Source of the DNA: Evansella cellulosilytica DSM 2522
GTDB taxonomy: Bacteria > Bacillota > Bacilli > Bacillales > Salisediminibacteriaceae
Reading direction: 5' to 3'
NCBI RefSeq assembly: GCF_000177235.2
Contig: NC_014829.1
Coordinates: 2,604,001 to 2,668,000, forward strand
DNA length: 64,000 nt
Shown here: positions 34,954-44,238 of the stretch, one piece after another
How positions within the stretch are numbered: position 1 is the first letter of the stretch
Layout: each line of letters starts with the position of its first letter
The notes under the pieces: model-generated
Told to the model about the DNA's origin: nothing
The model's input: the letters and a program-made list of their open reading frames with translations, nothing else
The model's database searches: none
Program-made: the position numbers and the translations under genes

Positions 34954-37326
34954 CTATTGGTTCGAAACTTCTTGATCCTCTTGCTTCGCTATAAGTACTT
35001 CGCGTGGTTTACTTCCCTCATAGGGTCCAACGATACCTCTTACTTCCATTTCATCAATTAATCTAGCAGCCCTCGTATAACCTATTCGAAAACGCCGCTG
35101 AAGCATGGAGACGGAAGCTGTTTGCATGTCAACTACTAACTGGACTGCATCATCATATAACTCATCATCGACATCATGAGAAGCTACACTTTCTCCTTCT
35201 TGTGGCATCATTTCTTCTGCGTATTGCGCCTTCTGTTGTTCAATACAATGAAATACAACCCGCTCCACTTCATCATCAGAGAGGAAGGCGCCTTGAATTC
35301 GAGTCGCCTTATTAGCACCTACAGGTAAAAAGAGCATATCCCCTTTTCCTAATAATTTCTCTGCTCCGTTTCCATCTAATATCGTTCTGGAATCAGTTGA
35401 ACTAGAAACACCAAAAGCAATTCTAGACGGGATGTTTGCTTTAATAACACCTGTAATAACATCGACGGAAGGACGTTGTGTCGCAATGATTAAATGGATA
35501 CCCGCTGCCCGTGCCATTTGTGCTAGCCTAGTGATAGAATCTTCCACATCAGAAGAAGCTACCATCATTAAATCAGCAAGCTCGTCCACAATAACGACAA
35601 TATAAGGTAAAGGTTGATGTTGGTCTCCTTCTTCCTTACTGTCATTTTCACGTTTAATATGCATGTTATACCCTTCAATATTACGTGTACCCGAATATGC
35701 AAACAATTCATACCGGCGTTCCATTTCATTGACAACTTTTTTTAACGCCTGAGACGCCTTTTTAGGATCAGTAACTACTGGCGATAGTAAGTGCGGTACT
35801 CCGTTATATATATTTAACTCAACCATTTTAGGGTCAATCATCATGAGCTTTACTTCATGAGGTTTACATCGCATTAAAATACTAATGATAATACCGTTTA
35901 TACAAACACTTTTCCCGCTTCCAGTAGCTCCGGCTACAAGTAAGTGAGGCATTTTATTTAATTCAGCTATTACTGCGTCTCCAGAAATATCTCTACCAAG
36001 TCCTATCGCTAGTTTGCTATCTTTCTCTTTCATTACTTGAGATTCAAGAACCTCCTTCAATGTAACGAGTGCTACCTCTTGGTTTGGTACCTCTATGCCA
36101 ATGGCAGACTTCCCTGGAATAGGTGCCTCCATTCGTATGTCCTTAGCTGCTAGTGCTAATGCCAAATCATCGGTTAAGTTAACGATTTTACTTACTTTTA
36201 CACCTACACTTGGATAGACTTCGTACTTTGTTACAGATGGACCTAAATGTACTTTTGTTACTTTTGCACTTACGCCAAAACTTTCTAGTGTACGTTCAAG
36301 CTTTCGTGCATTTTTTGAAAGCATTGAATGCTCTCTTGATTGGTTAGCTTTCACTGGACTAGCAAGTAAATCTAGAGCAGGTAGCTCATAAAATTCATTT
36401 TCCTTCGCACTCACGACTAATGATGTTGTTTCTGGTTTTTCAATATCTACTTCAACTTCCTCTTGCTGTTGTGGTTTCTCCTTTTCTTCTGACACATTAT
36501 CTTTTAGCGCTATTGATTCTACGTCAATAACTTCTGCGCCACCTTGGTCATTATTATCGTATGCTTTTGCGGAAAAGTGATAAATAATCGGTTCTTCTTC
36601 TCCTCCGTCAATAGATTCATCTTGCTTTTTCTTAAGTACTGCTGTTTGTTCATCTTCACGCTTTTGATTCCACTTATTTTTCCATTCAACAATTGTAGTT
36701 TTTACATCAATCGCCTGCGTCTTAAACCAATTCGAACATTTTTGCAAAAATGAAGCCGAGCTTCCTCCACTTTTTCTTAATACATCAATAAATGATTTCC
36801 CAGTAATAATAACGATCGATGTAATCAATAGTCCAATAGCAAACACCATCGAACCAGCAGAGGAAAAAAGAAAATGTGTGACGGCATATCCTAAAGCACC
36901 GATCATACCACCGCCTAAATCATCGATTACTGGCTCTCCTTGTAATTGCATACGGTATAAGTAAAATGTATTTCTAATGACAGAGTGATCTAAAAATTCA
37001 GCCTGTGCAGACAATCTATCAAATAATAGTTTATGACTTAATAAAGAGAGTGAAAATACAAATAAATATGTACCGATTAACTTCCTGGACCAAAAGTAAG
37101 GAAGCTGGCGTTTTATCATTAAATATAACGAGAAAACACTCAAAAATATAGTTAAAACTACATGGTAGCTTCCAAGGAAGAAGTGAAAAACTTGCATTAA
37201 CCCTTCTCCGACAACTCCTAATCTAGCAAATGTTATTAACGAAACTATAAATAAAAATAATCCAGTTAACTCAAAAGTCAGCTGCTTTTTCCATTTCCCT
37301 GGACTTTTTTTTCTTTTTCTGGCCAT
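34954..37326 (-). CDS. spoIIIE: DNA translocase SpoIIIE (FtsK/SpoIIIE family)
   Basis: SpoIIIE pumps the chromosome into the forespore through the septum. I start at ATG 37326 (790 residues; 787 in B. subtilis), where AGAGGTGG precedes it; the longer reading to 37359 is not supported. Seen: four N-terminal transmembrane segments (about residues 15-190), a charged linker, the motor domain with Walker [10 protein letters not shown] and Walker [14 protein letters not shown], and the C-terminal gamma winged-helix domain ([19 protein letters not shown]) that reads chromosome polarity. The ylzJ gene lies 246 bp upstream. Confidence 0.95.
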   Translation of the reverse strand: MARKRKKSPGKWKKQLTFELTGLFLFIVSLITFARLGVVGEGLMQVFHFFLGSYHVVLTIFLSVFSLYLMIKRQLPYFWSRKLIGTYLFVFSLSLLSHKLLFDRLSAQAEFLDHSVIRNTFYLYRMQLQGEPVIDDLGGGMIGALGYAVTHFLFSSAGSMVFAIGLLITSIVIITGKSFIDVLRKSGGSSASFLQKCSNWFKTQAIDVKTTIVEWKNKWNQKREDEQTAVLKKKQDESIDGGEEEPIIYHFSAKAYDNNDQGGAEVIDVESIALKDNVSEEKEKPQQQEEVEVDIEKPETTSLVVSAKENEFYELPALDLLASPVKANQSREHSMLSKNARKLERTLESFGVSAKVTKVHLGPSVTKYEVYPSVGVKVSKIVNLTDDLALALAAKDIRMEAPIPGKSAIGIEVPNQEVALVTLKEVLESQVMKEKDSKLAIGLGRDISGDAVIAELNKMPHLLVAGATGSGKSVCINGIIISILMRCKPHEVKLMMIDPKMVELNIYNGVPHLLSPVVTDPKKASQALKKVVNEMERRYELFAYSGTRNIEGYNMHIKRENDSKEEGDQHQPLPYIVVIVDELADLMMVASSDVEDSITRLAQMARAAGIHLIIATQRPSVDVITGVIKANIPSRIAFGVSSSTDSRTILDGNGAEKLLGKGDMLFLPVGANKATRIQGAFLSDDEVERVVFHCIEQQKAQYAEEMMPQEGESVASHDVDDELYDDAVQLVVDMQTASVSMLQRRFRIGYTRAARLIDEMEVRGIVGPYEGSKPREVLIAKQEDQEVSNQ

Positions 37327-37572
37327 TAAAAAAACCACCTCTATATTTATATGGAACAAAAGGTTGTACCATAAGCAGTTACTTATAGGTACAACCTCAA
37401 AGCGTTGAGCTTATCGGCCACACTCTAGATAAACGTCATATCCGTATATACTAGTATAGCCCTATTTTTCGTATTTTCTTCATGGACTTTTCCAAAGATA
37501 ACGAACGCTTGTTTTCATTATTATAGCATAATATTGCTTCCATTTTCCATATGAGGATCATTTTTATGATAA

Positions 37573-37803
37573 TTATTTACTTACAGAAAAAACTTGACCA
37601 GGTGCGTATTGAGGATTCAAATATAAATTGGGATCTGATGAAAGTAATCGCACAATACGATAACTCCCTAAACCTCCTTGCCCTTCTTCTACTTTCTCTA
37701 ATTGCAACTGTCCCCCTGGTATATCGACGTAGGTTTGGTTCGTATAATCTGCCTCATTGATAGGGAAAATCATTTCTTGTGATTGGTAAGTATATAAGAT
37801 CAT
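37573..37803 (-). CDS. ylzJ: YlzJ-like protein
   Basis: A 76-residue protein of unknown function kept between tepA and spoIIIE in Bacillus. It begins [14 protein letters not shown] and contains [13 protein letters not shown] and [16 protein letters not shown]. It is probably cytoplasmic; no motif of known function is visible. Its ATG overlaps the tepA stop by four bases (ATGA), so translation is coupled. Assigned mainly by position and resemblance. Confidence 0.85.
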   Translation of the reverse strand: MILYTYQSQEMIFPINEADYTNQTYVDIPGGQLQLEKVEEGQGGLGSYRIVRLLSSDPNLYLNPQYAPGQVFSVSK

Positions 37804-38546
37804 TGAATCACATCCTCATTTGAACTTCCCTTTGACTGCTCAATAAGTTCATTTAATTTTTTTATTGCTTGTCCAATTCCTCCTACCTCATTTATTAAAC
37901 CGTAAGAAACAGCATCCTTTCCGATAACATTCGTACCGATGTCCCGAGTAAGGTTTCCTTTAGAGAGCATTAATTCTTTAAAGTTTTCTTCAGAAATTGA
38001 TGAATGTCTCGTAACAAAGTTAATTACACGATCTTGCATTTTATCTAAATATTCAAAAGTTTGTGGTACGCCTATGACAAGACCTGTAAGACGAACAGGG
38101 TGTATTGTCATGGTAGCAGTTTCTGCAATAAAAGAATAGTTTGCTGCGACTGCTATTGGCACACCTATCGAATGTCCACCACCAAGAACTAATGTAACAG
38201 TAGGTTTAGATAAGGAAGATATCATTTCAGACAGTGCAAGACCTGCCTCTACATCACCACCAACTGTATTCAAAATAATTAATAAACCCTCAATTTTAGG
38301 ATTTTGCTCAGCGGCAACTAGTTGCGGAATAATATGTTCATATTTAGTCGTTTTGTTCTGCGGTGGTAACTGCATATGACCTTCTATTTGGCCAATAATT
38401 GTTAGCATATGAATATTTGATTGCTCCATCTGTGGCACATTGGTTTGCCCTAATTGCTGAATTTTATCTAATATTCCTGTTTCCTTTTGCTCTTTTCCTT
38501 CTTGGTTAGGATTTGATGCTTGTGGATTGTTAGCAGTTTCATCCAT
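37800..38546 (-). CDS. tepA: ClpP-like protein TepA (translocation-enhancing)
   Basis: TepA is a ClpP-fold serine protease-like protein reported to help protein translocation in B. subtilis. The 248-residue protein has a variable N-terminus, [16 protein letters not shown], the nucleophile-type [14 protein letters not shown] (Ser in the GHSIG loop) and the histidine segment [11 protein letters not shown]. No signal peptide is visible. It overlaps ylzJ by four bases. In B. subtilis rnjB lies just before it; here dapA and its terminator come directly before it. Confidence 0.87.
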   Translation of the reverse strand: MDETANNPQASNPNQEGKEQKETGILDKIQQLGQTNVPQMEQSNIHMLTIIGQIEGHMQLPPQNKTTKYEHIIPQLVAAEQNPKIEGLLIILNTVGGDVEAGLALSEMISSLSKPTVTLVLGGGHSIGVPIAVAANYSFIAETATMTIHPVRLTGLVIGVPQTFEYLDKMQDRVINFVTRHSSISEENFKELMLSKGNLTRDIGTNVIGKDAVSYGLINEVGGIGQAIKKLNELIEQSKGSSNEDVIQ

Positions 38547-38666
38547 GGCCGATCCACTCCTTTCTTTTTATAGTATGCAGTGGAAAAATGAATTTAATGC
38601 AAGGGATGAATGATTACATTTCTTAATATAGAAGCGTGTGGCTCCTACTGTTTTAAAAATTTACCG

Positions 38667-38703
38667 CAAAAAAACTGACTCTCAACAGGGAAGAGTCAGT
38701 TTT
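38667..38703 (-). terminator. Terminator after dapA
   Basis: A 10-bp stem AACTGACTCT/AGAGTCAGTT with a 9-nt loop, followed by a T-run on the minus strand. It closes the asd-dapG-dapA operon. Confidence 0.85.
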
Positions 38704-38711
38704 CTATGTGT

Positions 38712-39581
38712 TTATTTATTTTCAAGCAAAGAAGAAATTAAACTACGTTCTTCAGATGTCAGTGGAACTAAAGGTAATCTTACGCCCCCAACGTCAAGTC
38801 CAATTAATTGTAATGCAGTTTTTACAGGCGTAGGACTTGGTGCCATAAATAATCCTTTTATGAGTGAAAAGTATTTTTGGTGCATTTCTGCAGCTTCTTT
38901 GACATTACCAGATTCATATAATGAAAATATATCTTGAATTTCGTTTCCAATAATGTGACTTGCAACTGATACTACACCAGCTCCTCCAATGGATAAGATT
39001 GGTAAAATAAGAGAATCATCGCCAGAATACAAATGAAAGTCCTCATCCGTATTGGCAATAATCCATGTCATTTGGTCTAGATTACCACTTGCTTCCTTCA
39101 CAGCAACTATATTATCTATTTTAGAAAGTGCAATTACTGTTTCAGCCTCTATGTTTACCATTGTTCTTCCTGGAACATTATAAATCATAATTGGCAATGT
39201 CGTTTTCTCAGCAATAGCTTTAAAATGTTCATAAAGCCCCATTTGTGAAGGCTTATTATAATAAGGTGCCACTAACATTACACCATCTACACCAATTTCT
39301 TCAGCTTTACGTGTTAACTCCACAGAAGAATATGTGTTATTGGAGCCAGTTCCTGCAATTACACGAATTCTTCCATCAACAACCTTCATTACGTGTCGAA
39401 ATAGAGCAACCTTTTCCTCCGTTGTTAACGTAGGTGATTCTCCAGTAGTTCCTGCAACTACAACCCCATCAGAACCATTATTTATTAAATACTCGATTAA
39501 TTTCGTGACTTTTGGGAAATCAACATTCCCTTTTGAATCGAATGGTGTAACCATCGCGGTAACAACACGGCCGAAATCCAT
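38712..39581 (-). CDS. dapA: 4-hydroxy-tetrahydrodipicolinate synthase
   Basis: DapA condenses pyruvate with aspartate semialdehyde, the first step toward diaminopimelate and lysine and the source of the dipicolinate precursor. The 289-residue TIM-barrel protein shows the GTTGESPTL substrate loop, Tyr134 in YNVPGRT and the Schiff-base lysine Lys162 in AVKEASGN. It follows dapG by 14 bp. DpaA/DpaB, encoded upstream in the same direction, use its product in the mother cell, so the arrangement links precursor supply to spore dipicolinate. Confidence 0.97.
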   Translation of the reverse strand: MDFGRVVTAMVTPFDSKGNVDFPKVTKLIEYLINNGSDGVVVAGTTGESPTLTTEEKVALFRHVMKVVDGRIRVIAGTGSNNTYSSVELTRKAEEIGVDGVMLVAPYYNKPSQMGLYEHFKAIAEKTTLPIMIYNVPGRTMVNIEAETVIALSKIDNIVAVKEASGNLDQMTWIIANTDEDFHLYSGDDSLILPILSIGGAGVVSVASHIIGNEIQDIFSLYESGNVKEAAEMHQKYFSLIKGLFMAPSPTPVKTALQLIGLDVGGVRLPLVPLTSEERSLISSLLENK

Positions 39582-39595
39582 AAATACCCTCTCCT

Positions 39596-40816
39596 TTAAT
39601 CATCTTTCTCTAGTAAGAACATTTCATGGAGAGCATTGACTGCGTTAATCATATCCTCTCCTCTTACTAATACCCAAATCGTTGTATGAGAATCAGCAGA
39701 TTGGAGAATTGGAATGTTTTTACTCGTTAACGCTTCAACGATACGCGATGTCACTCCTGGGACTCCTGTCATCCCCGCACCAACAGCTGATACTTTCGCA
39801 CAGCCCTTTAAAAATTGAGGCTGTAAATCCATCGATTGTAATAGCTCAACAGCACGATCCGAAAGGTCATCACTCACAGTATAGACAACACCCATTGGGT
39901 GTATATTTATAAAGTCAACTGAAATCCCTTCATTTGCCATCGCTTTAAAAACTTTGGTTTGTAAATCATAGTCGCCGTCTTCAGCAAAAACTTTTATTTG
40001 TGTCACATTGTTGACATGGGCTATTCCGGTAATTGGACGTTCCTCTACATCTCGGCCTACGTTTTGAGAAGTACTGGATGTTATCAATGTTCCTTCTTCC
40101 TTTGAGGCAGTTGAGCGTATTCTAATAGGAACCTTTGCTTGCATTGCTACTTCAACTGCTCTAGGATGAATGACTTTTGCACCTTGATAAGCCAAGTTAC
40201 AAATTTCATTGTATGTGACAACTGATAAGGGCTTTGCTTGATTTACAATTCTAGGATCAGCAGTCATGACACCTTCCACATCTGTGAAAATATCAACTAC
40301 CTCAGCTTGTAATGCCGCTCCAAGTGCAGTAGCTGATGTATCACTACCACCTCTTCCTAGTGTGGCAGTTGTTCCTTTGGGCGTCTGTCCTTGGAAGCCA
40401 GTAACAACGATTACGTCAAAATCCTCCAATGCGTTATTTAAAGCGTCTACTTTCATTTCTACAATCTTTGCATTCGTGTAGTCTTCATTCGTTCTAAAAC
40501 CAGCTTCGGCTCCTGTCATCGCAAGGGCTTTAATGCCCTTGCTATTTAACAAATTAGAAAAAACAACAGCAGAAATCGTTTCTCCACATGAGGCTAATAA
40601 ATCTAGCTCACGCTTTGAGACATTGCCTTTATTTCCCTCAACTAGATTTAATAACGTGTCTGTTGCATAGGGATCTCCTTTTCTACCCATAGCGGATACG
40701 ACAACGACAACTTTATAGCCATCACGTAACGCATCCTCTACATGTTCAGATGCTAATAAACGCGTCTCCGCGGATTTTACTGAAGTTCCTCCAAACTTTT
40801 GGACTATAATCTTCAT
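39596..40816 (-). CDS. dapG: Aspartokinase I (DapG)
   Basis: The 406-residue enzyme phosphorylates aspartate at the head of the diaminopimelate pathway. Seen: the kinase start KFGGTSVKSAETR, a GRGGSDTSATAL loop (about 160-170) and two C-terminal ACT domains (from about residue 265), which in this isozyme sense diaminopimelate. Length and position between asd and dapA match B. subtilis DapG. An internal translation start for a separate regulatory subunit is possible in this family but was not tested. It starts 141 bp after asd. Confidence 0.94.
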   Translation of the reverse strand: MKIIVQKFGGTSVKSAETRLLASEHVEDALRDGYKVVVVVSAMGRKGDPYATDTLLNLVEGNKGNVSKRELDLLASCGETISAVVFSNLLNSKGIKALAMTGAEAGFRTNEDYTNAKIVEMKVDALNNALEDFDVIVVTGFQGQTPKGTTATLGRGGSDTSATALGAALQAEVVDIFTDVEGVMTADPRIVNQAKPLSVVTYNEICNLAYQGAKVIHPRAVEVAMQAKVPIRIRSTASKEEGTLITSSTSQNVGRDVEERPITGIAHVNNVTQIKVFAEDGDYDLQTKVFKAMANEGISVDFINIHPMGVVYTVSDDLSDRAVELLQSMDLQPQFLKGCAKVSAVGAGMTGVPGVTSRIVEALTSKNIPILQSADSHTTIWVLVRGEDMINAVNALHEMFLLEKDD

Positions 40817-40957
40817 TATTTTATCTATCCACCTTTTTGTTAATAGAAAAGTACTTTCTATTACTTCACCACTTATGTGAGGTAACGAAGGTTCAAGACT
40901 TTATAAAACGCATTGCAACTTGATTAAAGAGTACTGATGAAACACTTCCAAATTCAT

Positions 40958-42007
40958 TTACTTTTTTAATAGACCTAGTTTGTCTAAAGAAAAGGCTATT
41001 TGAACTGAGTTAAGTGCAGCTCCCTTTAATAAGTTATCAGAAACAACCCATAAATGGAATCCATTATCACGATCTAGATCCTTTCTCACTCTTCCAACGA
41101 ATACATCATCTTTACCAGCTGCTGTCGTCGCCATAGGATATACTTGGTTAGTCGGATCATCTTGTAGCGTAATACCTTGGGCACCTTCTAGTGCACCATG
41201 AATGTCCTTAACGGAAACATTATTTTGCTCTACTTCAATATAAACAGATTCGGAATGTACCGTTTCCACAGGTAATCGCACACATGTAGCAGCAACCTCT
41301 AATGTGTTATCGGACATAATTTTCTTTGTTTCGTTTATCATTTTCATTTCTTCAAAAGTAAATCCATTTTCCTGGAATAAATCAATTTGTGGAATTGCAT
41401 TAAATGCAATTTGATAATGTTTTTTATCCCCACCAACCGGTAATATTTCTGTCTTCACTTCTTCATTGTTCATCACTTGCTTTGTTTGTTCATACATTTC
41501 ATCAATAGCCTCTGCTCCTGCACCAGAAACCGCTTGATAAGTAGAAACGACTATTTTGTTTAATCCATATGCCTTTCTAATTGGCTCTAAAGCCGCTACC
41601 ATTTGAATTGTTGAACAATTTGGGTTAGCAATGATTCCTTCATGTTTTTTTATATCATCTTCATTGACCTCAGGTACTACAAGCGGTACGTCTGGATCCA
41701 TTCGGAAAGCACTCGTATTATCCACAACAATGGCTCCGTGTTTTACTGCTTCTGGAGCAAGTGCTTTTGAAACAGAACCACCCGCACTAAATAAAGCAAG
41801 TTGAATCCCTTCAAAAGATTCTGGTGTTGCTTCTTGTACAGTTAATTCCTCTCCTTTAAATACTACCTTTTTCCCTGCAGATCTTTTAGAAGAGAGAGGG
41901 AGTAAAGAAGATACTGGAAAGTTTAATCTCTCTAATGTTTTTAGCATTTGTTGTCCTACTGCACCTGTAGCACCTACAACTGCAACTCGATAACCTGTTT
42001 CATTCAT
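40958..42007 (-). CDS. asd: Aspartate-semialdehyde dehydrogenase
   Basis: Asd reduces aspartyl phosphate to aspartate semialdehyde with NADPH. The 349-residue protein begins with the nucleotide-binding VGATGAVGQQ and has the catalytic Cys131 in ANPNCSTIQ and a later substrate-binding Arg/His region (TCVRLPVETVHSE). AAAGGGG lies before ATG 42007. It starts the asd-dapG-dapA run and is separated from dpaB by tandem hairpins, so the two blocks are probably independently transcribed. Confidence 0.97.
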   Translation of the reverse strand: MNETGYRVAVVGATGAVGQQMLKTLERLNFPVSSLLPLSSKRSAGKKVVFKGEELTVQEATPESFEGIQLALFSAGGSVSKALAPEAVKHGAIVVDNTSAFRMDPDVPLVVPEVNEDDIKKHEGIIANPNCSTIQMVAALEPIRKAYGLNKIVVSTYQAVSGAGAEAIDEMYEQTKQVMNNEEVKTEILPVGGDKKHYQIAFNAIPQIDLFQENGFTFEEMKMINETKKIMSDNTLEVAATCVRLPVETVHSESVYIEVEQNNVSVKDIHGALEGAQGITLQDDPTNQVYPMATTAAGKDDVFVGRVRKDLDRDNGFHLWVVSDNLLKGAALNSVQIAFSLDKLGLLKK

Positions 42008-42096
42008 TACAAAATCCCCTTTCAGATATTAGTCATTCATAGGCTTTCCGTTTATTGACAAGGTTCTCTGCACAATAAATTTTAAAAAAACATAAC

Positions 42097-42162
42097 GTAG
42101 TTAAGAATAAATTCTTAACTACGAGAAAGCGAACGAGAAGGTGAGATAGCACTTTATCTCAC
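42097..42162 (-). terminator. Tandem hairpins between dpaB and asd
   Basis: Two hairpins lie side by side: GTGAGATA/TATCTCAC (about 42141-42162) and a 12-bp perfect stem GTAGTTAAGAAT/ATTCTTAACTAC (42097-42122). A T-run (TTTTTTT) follows the second on the minus strand, after 7 further bases. Both follow the dpaB stop; the second is the better terminator. Confidence 0.6.
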
Positions 42163-42201
42163 ACCATATATCTATTTTAACAATTGTTAGAGTTTTTTTC
42201 A

Positions 42202-42795
42202 CTAATCTTTATATCTTTCTATTAAAACTGGTTGAAATTGTTCATGATTTAAAGCAGATTCTATTGTTTGAGGGATTTTAGTCATATCGGCAACAAGTGA
42301 ATTAGGCTTTTTATACGGATGATCCTGACCAAATGGCACAAAGAATATATTTTTTGTTGCCATTAGCCTCATCACATTCACACCATTTAAGCCAAGTGCA
42401 TCATTCGTAGAAATAGCTACAACAACTGGTCCGTGAGTTCTCATTGTTGCTTTAGCAGCCATTAATACTGGTGAATCAGTAAGCGCATTTGCAAGTTTGC
42501 TTGTAGAGTTTCCCGTCATTGGTGCAATTACCATACAATCTAATGGGGTTTGTGGCCCAAATGGCTCTGCTTTTGGTATTGTATCTACAATTGGTTCTTT
42601 TGTTATTTCCTTAATTTTAGCTATCCAATCTTCACTTTTCCCAAATTTTGTATCCGTAGATTGTACAGTATAGCTTACAAAAGGCGTAACCTTAGCTCCC
42701 ATCTCTACTAATTGCTTCATAATAGGCAATACTTCATCATACGTACAATGCGATCCTGTTAAACCAAAACCAATATGTTTACCTTTAAGTGACAT
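42202..42795 (-). CDS. dpaB: Dipicolinate synthase subunit B
   Basis: Subunit B (SpoVFB) is a flavoprotein-like partner of DpaA in making dipicolinate, which fills the spore core with calcium. The 197-residue protein has the flavoprotein fold start KGKHIGFGLTGSHCTYDE and the PMTGNSTSKLANALTDSPVL region typical of the family. It follows dpaA by 2 bp, so the genes are translated together. Expression in B. subtilis is sigma-K dependent, in the mother cell; a candidate promoter lies upstream of dpaA. Confidence 0.96.
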   Translation of the reverse strand: MSLKGKHIGFGLTGSHCTYDEVLPIMKQLVEMGAKVTPFVSYTVQSTDTKFGKSEDWIAKIKEITKEPIVDTIPKAEPFGPQTPLDCMVIAPMTGNSTSKLANALTDSPVLMAAKATMRTHGPVVVAISTNDALGLNGVNVMRLMATKNIFFVPFGQDHPYKKPNSLVADMTKIPQTIESALNHEQFQPVLIERYKD

Positions 42796-42797
42796 TA

Positions 42798-43697
42798 CTA
42801 TTTTCCTCCTCTTTCAACATCCCATTGCTCTTGTAACAAATTACTCAATACACTAGCAATAATCTCCCCAGCTGTTTTTGGGGCAACAATCCCTGGTAAC
42901 CCAGGTGCTAATAATGCTTTTATTCCCCTTTTCTCTGCGTAGCGAAAGTCTGTTCCACCTGGTTTAGAGGCTAAATCGACAACTAAAGCATGTAGGGGCA
43001 TTCTTTGCAATACTTTTGGTGAGATAATTGGTGCCGGAATTGTATTAATAACAACGTCAGCACTTTCTGCGCGTGAAAATAAATCATTTACGGTACTACA
43101 TTTCATCCCCATTTCAAATGCCCTTGCCTTTAAATTCGGTTCATTAGCAATCAATTCTACGTTAGCACCTAAATTTTGGAAGGTTCGTGCAACTGTCATC
43201 CCTACTCTTCCTAAACCAGTCACGATTACATTTGCATTGTGGATTGTAATTTCTGTATTTTGAATAACCATCATAACTGTACCTTCAGCAGTTGGTACCG
43301 AATTATAAATAGCTACATCATCACGTTCCATTAATTCCACTAACTTGCGACCGCTCTCATTCACCATTATCTTTAGTCGCTCGTTAGAAATACCAGTATA
43401 CACAACTGTGTTATCTTTCGTTTCCTTTAACCAATCTTCTGTTAATACTGTTTTCTCTCCTGAAAATATTGATTCTATCTCTCCATTGTCATTCATTCCA
43501 CTCACCGGTAAGATAATCGCATCTACAGTACTCGGATCGATGGTATCAAAGGTACGCTTATTTGCACCAACAAAACCATCGTCTAACTGATCAAATCCTA
43601 CTAGTGACAATTGAGCATCATGTTCTGAGAGCTTTCTTATAATCTCTAATTGTCTAGCATCTCCTCCAATAACTGCAACGTGCATATCTGTTAACAA
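42798..43697 (-). CDS. dpaA: Dipicolinate synthase subunit A
   Basis: Subunit A (SpoVFA) is the NAD(P)-binding subunit that oxidises the DapA product to dipicolinate. The 299-residue protein shows AVIGGDARQLEIIRKL at the N-terminus, the Rossmann motif VTGLGRVGMTVART (about 158-171) and LLAPGLPGIVAPKTAG near the end. The start is TTG at 43697: GGGGAG lies 9 nt upstream and the B. subtilis protein aligns from the same residue. It is followed at once by dpaB. Confidence 0.95.
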   Translation of the reverse strand: MLTDMHVAVIGGDARQLEIIRKLSEHDAQLSLVGFDQLDDGFVGANKRTFDTIDPSTVDAIILPVSGMNDNGEIESIFSGEKTVLTEDWLKETKDNTVVYTGISNERLKIMVNESGRKLVELMERDDVAIYNSVPTAEGTVMMVIQNTEITIHNANVIVTGLGRVGMTVARTFQNLGANVELIANEPNLKARAFEMGMKCSTVNDLFSRAESADVVINTIPAPIISPKVLQRMPLHALVVDLASKPGGTDFRYAEKRGIKALLAPGLPGIVAPKTAGEIIASVLSNLLQEQWDVERGGK

Positions 43698-43773
43698 TGT
43701 TTAAATCTCCCCTTCCCTAATTTTGTATTTTGATTGAATAAAGGGGAACTTGCTTGCGATGTGGAACTCACAA

Positions 43774-43801
43774 CATATTATGTGAATGCCTCACTTCGTG
43801 T
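43774..43801 (-). promoter_or_regulatory. Candidate sigma-K promoter of dpaA-dpaB
   Basis: On the minus strand ACAC, 15 bases, then CATAATATG. The -10 matches the sigma-K CATAnnnTA pattern except at the last base. Position, about 75 bp before the start, fits known sigma-K control of this operon. Confidence 0.3.
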
Positions 43802-43892
43802 GAAGAAAAGACAAGCTATTTCAATGAATTTTCGTTTAGCATAGTCGGATTAGTTAGTCATCTTATCAGCAACTCTTGACTTTGTTTACAAC

Positions 43893-43918
43893 AAAAAAAT
43901 GCCCATTGCTGGACATTT
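43893..43918 (-). terminator. Terminator after ymxH
   Basis: A short stem AAATGCCC/GGACATTT with one mismatch and a 6-nt loop is followed by seven T residues on the minus strand; it overlaps the ymxH stop codon. Confidence 0.7.
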
Positions 43919-44147
43919 AAACTTCAATAATAATCATGTCTTGACCGATTTTTTTTATTTGCTTCCAATATACCGTTACTTCTTTCTCCCGTTTTCCTAG
44001 TCCAAACCATTTTAATGTTGGAATAACGAATGCCTCAATTTGACCATTTTTTTCATCAATAATCAAATCAGTTTGCCCTAATACCCCAAGCCTTTCCCCT
44101 TTCTGATAATCGATTATTTCTTTGTTACTAATTTCGCTCAATCTCAT
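43917..44147 (-). CDS. ymxH: YlmC/YmxH family sporulation protein (PRC-barrel)
   Basis: A 76-residue PRC-barrel protein conserved in spore formers between mlpA and dpaA; its molecular role is not known. Sequence: RLSEISNKEIIDYQKGERLGVLGQTDLIIDE, then TLKWFGLGKREKEVTVYWKQIKKIGQDMIII. It ends at a terminator, and a hairpin separates it from mlpA, so it is probably expressed alone. Start at ATG 44147 with GGGGAGG upstream. Confidence 0.9.
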   Translation of the reverse strand: MRLSEISNKEIIDYQKGERLGVLGQTDLIIDEKNGQIEAFVIPTLKWFGLGKREKEVTVYWKQIKKIGQDMIIIEV

Positions 44148-44190
44148 GAAACTCCCTCCCCAACCTACTTTTTAATACTGTATGAGCAAT

Positions 44191-44220
44191 AAAAAAAAAC
44201 ATGCCTTTTAAGACATGTTT
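44191..44220 (-). terminator. Terminator after mlpA
   Basis: A stem AACATG/CATGTT extended inward by CTT/AAG (one unpaired base on each side) is followed by a run of nine T residues on the minus strand. Confidence 0.8.
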
Positions 44221-44238
44221 TCATACAGAGTTATATTG

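Noticed and set aside
37551-37760. Plus-strand frame antisense to ylzJ
   Set aside because: A shadow of ylzJ. The minus-strand gene has start and stop overlaps with tepA and matches a known family.
42008-42201. Lysine (L-box) riboswitch before asd
   Set aside because: The 194-bp gap contains tandem hairpins but none of the conserved L-box sequence elements I could recognise.
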